A stretch of 33,875 nt of DNA, taken from contig CAXXWB010000018.1 of NCBI GenBank assembly GCA_963677505.2, positions 1-33,875 on the forward strand. The letters are read 5' to 3'. Below the pieces are notes generated by a model, which was not told the DNA's origin, made no database searches, and was given only the letters and a program-made list of their open reading frames with translations. The stretch is from JBGSUZ01 sp963677505 (lineage in GTDB: Bacteria > Bacillota > Clostridia > Peptostreptococcales > Acidaminobacteraceae). This document shows positions 16,791 to 24,302 of the stretch, piece after piece (within the stretch, counting starts at the first letter, position 1; the number at the start of each line of letters is the position of its first letter). A program made the position numbers and the translations under genes.

Positions 16791-18083
16791 ATGTCAACAA
16801 TTATCGGCGTTTACGGTAGAGAGATTCTTGATTCAAGAGGCAATCCAACAATCGAAGTAGAAGTATACTTAGAAGACGGTACAATGGCAAGAGCGGGTAT
16901 CCCTTCAGGCGCATCTACTGGCGCATTTGAAGCAGTTGAACTTAGAGACGGCGACAAAGCAAGATACCTTGGTAAAGGCGTTCAAACAGCAGTTAACAAC
17001 GTTAACGACATCATTGCTCCAGAAATCGTGGGTATGAGCGTTTACGATCAAGTAGATATTGATAGAACAATGATCGAACTTGACGGTACTCACAACAAAG
17101 CTAAACTCGGCGCTAATGCAATTCTTGGCGTTTCTATGGCAGTTGCAAGAGCGGCTGCAGATTCACTTGGTTTACCACTTTACCAATACCTTGGTGGTAC
17201 TAACGCTAAAACACTTCCAGTTCCAATGATGAACATCCTTAACGGTGGTTCACATGCGGACAACAACGTAGATATTCAAGAGTTCATGGTTATGCCAGTT
17301 GGGGCTAAATCATTCAAAGAAGCTCTTAGAACAGGCGCTGAAATCTACCACAACCTTAAAGCTGTGTTGACTAAGAGAAACTTAGCGACAGGTGTAGGCG
17401 ATGAAGGTGGTTTCGCTCCTAATCTTAAATCTAACGAAGAAGCAATCGAAATTATTATTGAAGCAATTGAAAAAGCAGGCTACAAGCCAGGCGTAGAAGT
17501 TAAAATTGCTCTTGACGTTGCTGCAACAGAACTTTGGAACGGCGAAACTAAAAAATATGATTTAGCTGGCGAAGGCAAATCAATGACTTCTGAAGAAATG
17601 GTTGCTTACTACGAGTACCTCGTAGGTAAATACCCAATCATCTCAATTGAAGATGGCTTAGACGAAGAAGATTGGTCTGGTTGGAAATTGCTTACAGAGA
17701 AATTGGGTGGCAAAATTCAAATCGTTGGTGACGACTTATTCGTTACAAACACTGAAAGATTGGCTAAAGGTATCGCTACTGATACTGCAAACTCAATCCT
17801 TGTAAAACTTAACCAAATCGGTTCTATCACGGAAACATTAGATGCAATCGAAATGGCTAAAAGAGCTGGTTACACTACAGTTATTTCACACAGATCTGGT
17901 GAAACTTCAGATTCAACAATTGCTGACGTAGCAGTTGCTGTAAATGCTGGTCAAATTAAAACTGGTGCACCTGCAAGAATCGATAGAGTTGAAAAGTATA
18001 ACCAACTTCTCAGAATTGAAGAAATGTTAGATGCGACAGCTAAATATCCAGGAATGGCAGCATTCTACAACATTAAAAAATAG
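16791..18083 (+). CDS. eno: Enolase
   Basis: This enzyme dehydrates 2-phosphoglycerate to phosphoenolpyruvate and is Mg-dependent. The 430-residue length is normal. Visible motifs are REILDSRGNPTIEVEV at the N-terminus, SGASTGAFEAVELRDGD, the GVGDEGGFAPNL catalytic-Glu loop, Mg ligands in IALDVAATE, ISIEDGLDEEDW and VGDDLFVTN, and the catalytic Lys in LVKLNQIGSITET followed by the signature VISHRSGETSD. GGAGG precedes ATG 16791. It is the last gene before a strong terminator, so the operon is cggR-gapA-pgk-tpiA-gpmI-eno. Confidence 0.97.
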   Translation: MSTIIGVYGREILDSRGNPTIEVEVYLEDGTMARAGIPSGASTGAFEAVELRDGDKARYLGKGVQTAVNNVNDIIAPEIVGMSVYDQVDIDRTMIELDGTHNKAKLGANAILGVSMAVARAAADSLGLPLYQYLGGTNAKTLPVPMMNILNGGSHADNNVDIQEFMVMPVGAKSFKEALRTGAEIYHNLKAVLTKRNLATGVGDEGGFAPNLKSNEEAIEIIIEAIEKAGYKPGVEVKIALDVAATELWNGETKKYDLAGEGKSMTSEEMVAYYEYLVGKYPIISIEDGLDEEDWSGWKLLTEKLGGKIQIVGDDLFVTNTERLAKGIATDTANSILVKLNQIGSITETLDAIEMAKRAGYTTVISHRSGETSDSTIADVAVAVNAGQIKTGAPARIDRVEKYNQLLRIEEMLDATAKYPGMAAFYNIKK

Positions 18084-18093
18084 GTTTTTCTAA

Positions 18094-18130
18094 AGGGGAA
18101 TGGATAACCATTCCCCTCTTTTTTTATTTT
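18094..18130 (+). terminator. Terminator of the glycolytic operon
   Basis: AGGGGAATGG (18094-18103) and CCATTCCCCT (18108-18117) form a perfect 10-bp stem with a 4-nt loop, followed by CTTTTTTTATTTTT. Confidence 0.93.
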
Positions 18131-18185
18131 TAGCGAATGTATTTGTCACTGTATGTTAAAACTTGTCTGGTCCATACAAGTTTTC

Positions 18186-18214
18186 TTGAAAAGGCAGATT
18201 GCTTGTGATAGAAT
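18186..18214 (+). promoter_or_regulatory. Promoter of secG
   Basis: TTGAAA (18186-18191) and TAGAAT (18209-18214) are separated by 17 nt, 33 nt before the secG start. A TG lies just upstream of the -10. Confidence 0.75.
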
Positions 18215-18246
18215 ACATATGTTGAATTTATGAAGGAGGCTATCTC

Positions 18247-18474
18247 ATGAAAATAGCAATTACAGTACTACTTATCATTGCATGTATCATATTAATTGTT
18301 AGTATTATTGGTCAATCAGGTAAGAGTGCAGGCATGTCAGGCTCTATTACCGGTGGTGCAGAGCAGCTATTTGGTAAACAAAAGGGAAGAGCTTTAGACC
18401 ACACATTGGATAGAATCACAAAAGTTGCAGCAGTTGGATTTATCTTGTGCGCTTTAGTATTAAATGCAATCTAA
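18247..18474 (+). CDS. secG: Preprotein translocase subunit SecG
   Basis: SecG is a small subunit of the SecYEG channel that assists SecA-driven export. The 75-residue protein has two hydrophobic helices (about 4-24 and 52-72) joined by a polar loop with SGKSAGMSGSITGGAEQLFGKQKGRALDHTLDRITK, the family signature. AAGGAGG precedes ATG 18247. secG and rnr are commonly adjacent in Firmicutes; here hppA, an IS and an intron lie between them. Confidence 0.93.
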   Translation: MKIAITVLLIIACIILIVSIIGQSGKSAGMSGSITGGAEQLFGKQKGRALDHTLDRITKVAAVGFILCALVLNAI

Positions 18475-18489
18475 TTAATGGATTGAAAA

Positions 18490-18523
18490 CGCAATGAGAA
18501 ATCATTGCGCTTTTTATTATTTA
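18490..18523 (+). terminator. Terminator after secG
   Basis: CGCAATGA (18490-18497) and TCATTGCG (18502-18509) form a perfect 8-bp stem with a GAAA loop, followed by CTTTTTATTATTT. Confidence 0.85.
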
Positions 18524-18591
18524 GGAAACTTCTGACGGCTCAAAATACTGTCAGAGCTTTCCCATCACAAATTCTAAGGAGGTATGGTAAA

Positions 18592-20595
18592 ATGAACGAA
18601 AGCTTCATTTACTTAGCGCCTGTTGCTGGTGTGCTCGCGCTGATCTTCGCTTATTTCCTGGTTGTAACAAGAATCAATAATGTTGCACCTGGAACAGATC
18701 GAATGATCGAAATTTCGACGTACATTGCTGAAGGTGCTATGGCATTTTTGCGAAGAGAGTACAAAACAATGGTTATCTTTGTTTTGATTCTCGGCACTAT
18801 TATTGCAGTAGGGATTAGTCCTTTAACTGCAGTATGTTTCGTTATCGGTTGTACTTTTTCTGCACTGGCGGGTTTCTTTGGTATGAAAGTAGCTACCAAA
18901 GCTAACGTTAGAACGGCTAATGCAGCAAGAGAAAGCGGTATGAACAAAGCACTTTCTGTAGCCTTTGCTGGTGGCTCGGTTATGGGGATGTGCGTAGTTG
19001 GTTTTGGTATTATTGGTGTCAGTGTTCTTTATGCAATCTTTAAAGACATCAAAATTGTAACTGGTTTTGGTCTAGGTGCTTCTTCAATTGCACTTTTCGG
19101 TCGTGTTGGTGGCGGTATTTATACTAAAGCGGCAGACGTAGGTGCTGACCTTGTAGGTAAAGTTGAAGCAGGCATTCCTGAAGACGATCCAAGAAACCCG
19201 GCTGTTATTGCAGATAACGTTGGTGACAACGTAGGCGACGTAGCAGGCATGGGATCGGACTTATTCGAATCATATGTCGGTTCAATCATTGCATCTATTA
19301 CATTAGGATTACTTCTTGAAAATAGCATGTCAGGGGTTCTTTATCCTTTGGTTCTTGCATCCATTGGTATTTTGGCTTCGATTATTGGTATTCTTTTTGT
19401 TAGAGGTGATGAGAAATCAGATCCACATAAAGCCCTTAAAATGTCAACTTATGTTTCGTCAGGTATTATTGTTGTGGCAGCACTTGCCCTTAGCAAATTT
19501 GCATTTGGCGATTTTAAAGCAGCTGGTGCAGTTATTGCAGGTCTTCTTGCGGGTACAGTTATTGGTTTTGTCACTGAAGTTTATACTTCTGGAGAATATA
19601 AATCGGTTAAAAAGATTGCTCAGCAATCTGAAACAGGTCCTGCAACCACAATTATCAGTGGTTTGGCAGTAGGTATGTACTCTACAGCAATTCCAATGCT
19701 CTTTATTGCAGGCGCAACTTTAGTGTCATACAATGTTATGGGCGGCGGTCCTAGCGGTCTTTACGGTATTGCGTTAGCAGCAGTAGGTATGCTTGCAACA
19801 ACTGGTATTACAGTTGCTGTAGATGCTTACGGTCCTATTTCGGACAATGCTGGCGGTATTGCTGAAATGGCTAATCTTCCTAAAGAAGTTCGTAAAATTA
19901 CAGATAAATTAGATGCAGTTGGTAACACAACAGCTGCCATTGGTAAAGGTTTTGCAATCGGTTCAGCGGCTTTAACAGCACTTGGTCTCTTTGCTTCTTA
20001 CTCTCAGGTTGTAGGTCTTGAAAAAATTGATATTTTAGACCCGCGTGTTGTTGTAGGTTTGTTCGTTGGTGGTATGTTGCCATTCTTGTTCACAGCTATG
20101 ACAATGGAGTCTGTTGGTAAAGCGGCATTCCAAATGATTGAAGAAGTTAGAAGACAGTTCAAAACCATGCCTGGTATTATGGAAGGCACTCAAAAACCTG
20201 ACTATGCAAGATGTGTAGATATTTCTACTCAAGCAGCTCTCAGAGAAATGATGATTCCTGGTCTCATGGCAGTAGGTTCACCACTTATTGTTGGATTGTT
20301 ATTGGGTACACAAGCTCTCGGCGGCATGTTAGCAGGGGCTCTTGTAACAGGTGTTCTCCTCGCAATCTTCATGGCAAACGCAGGTGGCGCATGGGATAAT
20401 GCGAAAAAGTACATTGAAGAAGGACATCACGGCGGCAAAGGTTCTGAACCTCATAAAGCTGCAGTTGTTGGCGATACTGTAGGTGACCCATTCAAAGATA
20501 CATCGGGTCCATCTATCAATATTCTCATCAAATTGATGACAATTGTTTCATTGGTATTCGCACCTTTGTTCATCAGATTTGGCTCTTTATTATAA
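18592..20595 (+). CDS. hppA: Membrane-bound ion-translocating pyrophosphatase, K+-dependent type
   Basis: This enzyme hydrolyses pyrophosphate and pumps H+ and/or Na+ across the cell membrane, recovering energy from biosynthesis. The 667-residue protein has many transmembrane helices (about 16 expected). It has the substrate motif DNVGDNVGDVAG from Asp208, DAYGPISDNAGGIAEM, and the C-terminal GDTVGDPFKDTSGPS. The GNTTAAIGKG motif (444-453) has Ala448 and Gly451 where K+-independent enzymes have Lys and Thr, so it belongs to the K+-stimulated class, which includes many Na+ pumps; the ion is not decided here. An upstream in-frame start at 18505 is rejected because AAGGAGG lies just before ATG 18592. 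Any original 3' terminator may have been disrupted by the IS that starts 12 nt after the stop. Confidence 0.95.
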   Translation: MNESFIYLAPVAGVLALIFAYFLVVTRINNVAPGTDRMIEISTYIAEGAMAFLRREYKTMVIFVLILGTIIAVGISPLTAVCFVIGCTFSALAGFFGMKVATKANVRTANAARESGMNKALSVAFAGGSVMGMCVVGFGIIGVSVLYAIFKDIKIVTGFGLGASSIALFGRVGGGIYTKAADVGADLVGKVEAGIPEDDPRNPAVIADNVGDNVGDVAGMGSDLFESYVGSIIASITLGLLLENSMSGVLYPLVLASIGILASIIGILFVRGDEKSDPHKALKMSTYVSSGIIVVAALALSKFAFGDFKAAGAVIAGLLAGTVIGFVTEVYTSGEYKSVKKIAQQSETGPATTIISGLAVGMYSTAIPMLFIAGATLVSYNVMGGGPSGLYGIALAAVGMLATTGITVAVDAYGPISDNAGGIAEMANLPKEVRKITDKLDAVGNTTAAIGKGFAIGSAALTALGLFASYSQVVGLEKIDILDPRVVVGLFVGGMLPFLFTAMTMESVGKAAFQMIEEVRRQFKTMPGIMEGTQKPDYARCVDISTQAALREMMIPGLMAVGSPLIVGLLLGTQALGGMLAGALVTGVLLAIFMANAGGAWDNAKKYIEEGHHGGKGSEPHKAAVVGDTVGDPFKDTSGPSINILIKLMTIVSLVFAPLFIRFGSLL

Positions 20596-20636
20596 TAAAC
20601 ATCAAAGGGGCTGTTGCAAAATAGCCCCCAATAAGA

Positions 20637-20681
20637 AATGACCTGTAGCAAATCATTTGATTTGTCACAGGTCATTTTTAT
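20637..20681 (+). terminator. Terminator-like hairpin inside the IS left end
   Basis: AATGACCTGT (20637-20646) pairs with ACAGGTCATT (20667-20676), and CAAATCA (20649-20655) with TGATTTG (20658-20664), followed by TTTATTC. That is 17 bp with one 2x2 internal loop. It would block outside transcription from hppA into the transposase gene, a common IS self-restraint device. Confidence 0.75.
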
Positions 20682-20698
20682 TCTATAAATGTTTAGAA

Positions 20699-20715
20699 CT
20701 GGCTCGAAGAGCCAG
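20699..20715 (+). repeat. Hairpin just before the transposase start
   Basis: CTGGCTC (20699-20705) and GAGCCAG (20709-20715) form a perfect 7-bp stem with a GAA loop, followed by TATAAT at 20726-20731 and the transposase ATG at 20739. It may limit transcription or translation of the transposase. Confidence 0.5.
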
Positions 20716-20738
20716 CTCTGGTGAGTTATAATTATTTT

Positions 20739-22328
20739 ATGACGAACAATCTAACTCATATCAATTTTACTCAGAATCATCACACATTGCAACTCAAAAT
20801 GCAATTTGATGTGGAAACTTATATTCCTAGAGATAGTAAAGTTCGGTTGGTGTGCAATATCGTTGAGGAGATGAATTTAAGTTCTATTTTATGCACCTAC
20901 TCCACCTTGGGAAGAAAGCCAGCTGTTGACCCAATTATCTTGTTAAAAGTCCTTCTATTTTGTTACAGTGAAGGCGTTTATTCCTGCCGAAAGATTGAAG
21001 ATTTTTGTACTTATGATACGAGAGGACATTTTTTACTTCAATGCAACAAAGCACCAGATCACACGACCATCAATCGTTTCCGCAATTCTTTAGAAGCGGT
21101 TTCGTCAGATTTATTGACCCAGTTTGTTGAGATTTTGCTTCAAGAAGGACACGTTGATCTAAAAAATTTCTATATCGATGGCACGAAGATTGAAGCCATT
21201 TCTGGACGCTATACCTTTGTTTGGCGTAAGGCTGTTGAGAAGCACCAGATGAAACTGGTACAGCGACTCATTGAAGAACTCAGCTTGCCAGAAGACAGCA
21301 GTCTGAATGATGTCATGAAGTCTGTAAAAAGACATTTTAACAGCATCCGAAATATATGTACTCAAAGTAAAATCGTATTTGTTCATGGTATAGGAAAACG
21401 AAAAACTCAGCATCAACGCGACTATGAGTATTTTGAAGATGTCATTAACAAACTAGAAAAGTATGAAGAACACCTAAATATCATGGGAAATCGAAATAGC
21501 TACTCGAAAACAGACCACGACGCAACTTTCATGCGAATGAAAGAAAATCACATGATGAACGGTCAGCTTAAGCCCGCCTATAACATACAACTAGCTTCAA
21601 GTGGAGCTTTTATCGTTGGAGTGATGGGCAGTCAGAAGAGTAACGACCTGCATACTTTGAAACCTTTTTTAGAGCAGATGAGGCCTGCATATGGGAAGCA
21701 TCTAGAAAACATCGTGGCGGATGCAGGTTATGAAAGTGTTGAAAACTATGACTACTTGAATAAAAAAGGATTAAAGCCATATATAAAACCATCAAACTAC
21801 GAGACTGCTAAAAGTAAGAAATCAAAGTCAGACATCGGAAAACGAGAAAATATGACCTACCTTGAAGCTGAAGACGCTTATGTCTGCAAAATGGGCAAAA
21901 AGTTAGTGAGACTCAAAGATAGAACAAGGACATACGCGTCAGGCTACAAGGATATACTTCATTCTTACGGTTGTTTTGAGTGCGCTGAATGTCCTTATAA
22001 TAGTCAGTGTATCAAAAGTAAGAAGTTAGAAGGCGGTACATCGAAAAGATTTCAGTTTTCACCCGCATTTGAAAAATACAGGGAAGAATCCAACCACAAC
22101 ATAAAAACCTCAGAGGGTATCAAACAACGAATGAATCGTTCAATACAAGCTGAGGGAATGTTTTCAAAGCTAAAAGACGGACTGAAATATGATCGATTTA
22201 GGCATAAAGGCATGAAAAAGATTGTATCCGACCTAGCACTAGTGGCGATTGGAATGAATCTAAATAAGCTCCACGTTAAAATACTTAAGAATCAAACAGG
22301 TATAATAGAGTATAAAAAAACAGCCTAA
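20739..22328 (+). CDS. IS1182 family transposase
   Basis: This is the DDE transposase of the surrounding IS. The product has 529 residues from ATG 20739; GTG 20721 would add six residues, and neither start has a good ribosome binding site. The N-terminal DUF772-type domain shows GRKPAVDPIILLKVLLFCYSEGVYSCRKIEDFC and PDHTTINRFR. The DDE core has Asp in FYIDGTKIEA, Asp in NIVADAGYES and a C-terminal Glu in QAEGMFSKLKDGLKYDRFRHKG. A Cys cluster, CFECAECPYNSQCIKS, precedes the last part and may bind metal. The frame is uninterrupted, so the element may still be active. Confidence 0.9.
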   Translation: MTNNLTHINFTQNHHTLQLKMQFDVETYIPRDSKVRLVCNIVEEMNLSSILCTYSTLGRKPAVDPIILLKVLLFCYSEGVYSCRKIEDFCTYDTRGHFLLQCNKAPDHTTINRFRNSLEAVSSDLLTQFVEILLQEGHVDLKNFYIDGTKIEAISGRYTFVWRKAVEKHQMKLVQRLIEELSLPEDSSLNDVMKSVKRHFNSIRNICTQSKIVFVHGIGKRKTQHQRDYEYFEDVINKLEKYEEHLNIMGNRNSYSKTDHDATFMRMKENHMMNGQLKPAYNIQLASSGAFIVGVMGSQKSNDLHTLKPFLEQMRPAYGKHLENIVADAGYESVENYDYLNKKGLKPYIKPSNYETAKSKKSKSDIGKRENMTYLEAEDAYVCKMGKKLVRLKDRTRTYASGYKDILHSYGCFECAECPYNSQCIKSKKLEGGTSKRFQFSPAFEKYREESNHNIKTSEGIKQRMNRSIQAEGMFSKLKDGLKYDRFRHKGMKKIVSDLALVAIGMNLNKLHVKILKNQTGIIEYKKTA

Positions 22329-22499
22329 TTCTAAAGCAAGTAAAATTTAGAATAAGCTTATTTAAGTGTGTCCCAAATATGAGGTGAAGCAAAAGTACAG
22401 TCGAACAATCAGAAAGCCCAACATAAGACCTATCAATATTTACGAAAAAGGAGCTGTTACTCCTCTAGATTTCTAGATTTGCAACAGCCCCTTTTTATT

Positions 22500-24248
22500 G
22501 TGCGCCCAGCATGGGCGCACTCTAACGGGTGAAAGTCCCGAACACGCCCTAGTAGTGGGAAGTGTATAGCTTAAGGCAAGGGTGTCCACCGCGAGGTGGA
22601 ATCTGAAGGAAGCCGGCGGCAAAGCTCTGGTCTGACGAACAGAAATCACATCAGGCAATAATTAGGGATAAGGCTGCAATTCAAGTCAAAGTCCAATAAC
22701 TACTCGAAACTAATTATTGTAAATGTGGCAGATAGATGGAGCGAAAGAGTGCGTTCTTACCTGGGGAGGTCTCACAGACGTGAAGTAAGACAGTCTGAAA
22801 TACGGAGTAAAGCTTGCTGTGAGAAGTCAGCCGAGGTCATAGTACCGAGTTTTTTTTTCGGGAAGGTAAAGAAAGAGGCGGTGCAAACGACTTGCTGGAA
22901 AGCATACTGGACAGGGAAAACCTGAACAAGGCCTATAAACAAGTCAAGCGTAACCATGGAGCGCCGGGAATCGATGGCTTAACCGTTGAGGAGGCGCTTC
23001 CTTGGATAAAGGCAAATCGTGAGGAACTCCTACAAAGTATTCGGGAAGGCAGATACAAGCCAAGCCCAGTTAGGCGAAAGGAAATTCCAAAAGCAGATGG
23101 TGGTGTACGAAAGCTTGGTATTCCAACGGTCATCGACCGTATCATTCAACAAGCTATCTCCCAGAAGCTTCAACCAATCTTTGAACCACTCTTTTCGGAA
23201 GGGAGCTATGGCTACCGCCCGAAAAGAAGCGCACAGCAGGCGATTCAGAAAGTGAAGGCGTATGCAGAACAGGGATATGTCCACGCGGTGGAAATAGACC
23301 TATCGAAGTACTTCGACACCTTGAATCACGAACTGCTCCTGAATCTTCTACGCAAACATATCCAAGATAAACGTGTGACGGAACTCATCAAGAAATACTT
23401 GAAAAGTGGCGTCATGAAAAATGGAATCATCAGCAAAACCGAAGAAGGCTCACCACAAGGCGGGCCTCTATCACCTTTACTGGCGAACATATATTTGAAT
23501 GAATTTGATCAGGAGATGGCATCCAGAGATGTGAAGGTAATTCGCTATGCAGATGACATTGTGGTACTTGCGAAAAGCAAGCGAGCGGCAAACCGCCTTC
23601 TGGAAACCTGTCGTAAGTATCTTGAGGGTAAACTGAAACTGAAAATGAATGTCCAAAAGAGCAAAAATGTCAGCGTTTTAGCAATAAAACATTTTAAATT
23701 CCTTGGTTTTTGTCTTGGGAAGAATGGAAAGGGCATCTTTATCAGAGCTCACCGTGAATCTTTGGTAAAAGCGAAAAGGAAGCTGAAAGAACTGACACGC
23801 GGTAATCAGGGAAAGAATGTGCGAGTGGTATTTGAGAAAGTAAAGAGTTTCATCCGAGGATGGCTTGGTTACTATCACGTAGCTGACATCAAACGGACAA
23901 TCATGTCATGGAATGAGTGGTTGCGCAGAAGATTCCGCATGTATATCTGGAAACAATGGAAGAAACCCAAAACGAGGGTGATGAATCTTAAGAAACTTGG
24001 AATTTCAGAATGGCAGGCGTATCAATGGGGCAATACCCGACTAGGATACTGGCGAATAGCTGGAAGTGCAGTACTTTCGCGGTCCATCACAAATGAAAAG
24101 CTCGTACAGGCTGGCTATTATGACTTTCCAGCCCAGTACGAGCAACTACGCTTAAAGCACTTATGCGATTGAACCGCCGTATACCGAACGGTACGTACGG
24201 TGGTGTGAGAGGTCGGAAAATGAAATAATCATTTTCCCCCTACTCGAT
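22500..24248 (+). mobile_element. Group II intron, bacterial class C, with maturase gene
   Basis: The ribozyme begins GTGCGCCCA, folding with TGGGCGCAC, then the conserved class C opening CTCTAACGGGTGAAAGTCCCG. Domain V is at about 24171-24206 (ACCGCCGT pairing with ACGGTGGT around a GAAC tetraloop). Domain VI is at 24215-24237 (GGAAAATGA/TCATTTTCC), and the 3' end is CCTACTCGAT. The encoded protein has reverse transcriptase and maturase domains but no endonuclease, as expected for class C. It sits directly after a hairpin and T-run, the known class C target. AATAA at 22695-22699, in a loop closed by CAATAATTAG/CTAATTATTG, can serve as EBS1 for the 5' exon TTATT (22495-22499). The exact 3' boundary is inferred within 1-2 nt. 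Confidence 0.9.
22892..24172 (+). CDS. ltrA: Group II intron reverse transcriptase/maturase
   Basis: This protein assists intron splicing and target-primed reverse transcription. The 426-residue frame starts with TTG at 22892 after AGAGGCGGTG. The reverse transcriptase shows RNHGAPGIDGLTVEE (about 20-34), RRKEIPKADGGVRKLGIPTVIDRIIQQAI, the SYGYRPKRSAQQAI block, EIDLSKYFDTLNH (first catalytic Asp), GSPQGGPLSPLLANIYL and the active site YADD at 219-222. The maturase (GIIM-like) domain follows, with FIRGWLGYYHVADIKRTIMSWNEWLRRRFRMYIWKQWKKPKTR. There is no C-terminal HNH endonuclease, so mobility would depend on hairpin or single-stranded targets. No frameshift is seen. Confidence 0.93.
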   Translation: MLESILDRENLNKAYKQVKRNHGAPGIDGLTVEEALPWIKANREELLQSIREGRYKPSPVRRKEIPKADGGVRKLGIPTVIDRIIQQAISQKLQPIFEPLFSEGSYGYRPKRSAQQAIQKVKAYAEQGYVHAVEIDLSKYFDTLNHELLLNLLRKHIQDKRVTELIKKYLKSGVMKNGIISKTEEGSPQGGPLSPLLANIYLNEFDQEMASRDVKVIRYADDIVVLAKSKRAANRLLETCRKYLEGKLKLKMNVQKSKNVSVLAIKHFKFLGFCLGKNGKGIFIRAHRESLVKAKRKLKELTRGNQGKNVRVVFEKVKSFIRGWLGYYHVADIKRTIMSWNEWLRRRFRMYIWKQWKKPKTRVMNLKKLGISEWQAYQWGNTRLGYWRIAGSAVLSRSITNEKLVQAGYYDFPAQYEQLRLKHLCD

Positions 24249-24302
24249 TTCTCAATAGAAGGGTATAATACTCTTATATATATATATTAGGAGGGGATTA
24301 TT

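Larger units (their letters stand above)
20607..22491 (+). mobile_element. IS1182-like insertion sequence, intact
   Basis: Perfect 14-bp terminal inverted repeats GGGGCTGTTGCAAA (20607-20620) and TTTGCAACAGCCCC (22478-22491) bound an element of 1885 bp with one intact transposase gene. The left end also folds back on itself (GGGGCT...AGCCCC). No direct target duplication is evident. The flanks are AATAAACATCAAA on the left and TTTTTATT on the right, which are partly complementary, so insertion into a palindrome such as the hppA terminator is possible. The family call rests on the transposase and the ends. Confidence 0.85.

Noticed and set aside
24264..24269. TATAAT before rnr as a promoter
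   Set aside because: The -10 is good, but the position 17 nt upstream falls on the intron end and reads TACTCG; no acceptable -35 or extended -10 is present. It remains possible but unsupported.
24276..24288. TA-repeat tract before rnr
   Set aside because: Short AT dinucleotide run, common in low-GC DNA; not a CRISPR or meaningful repeat array.
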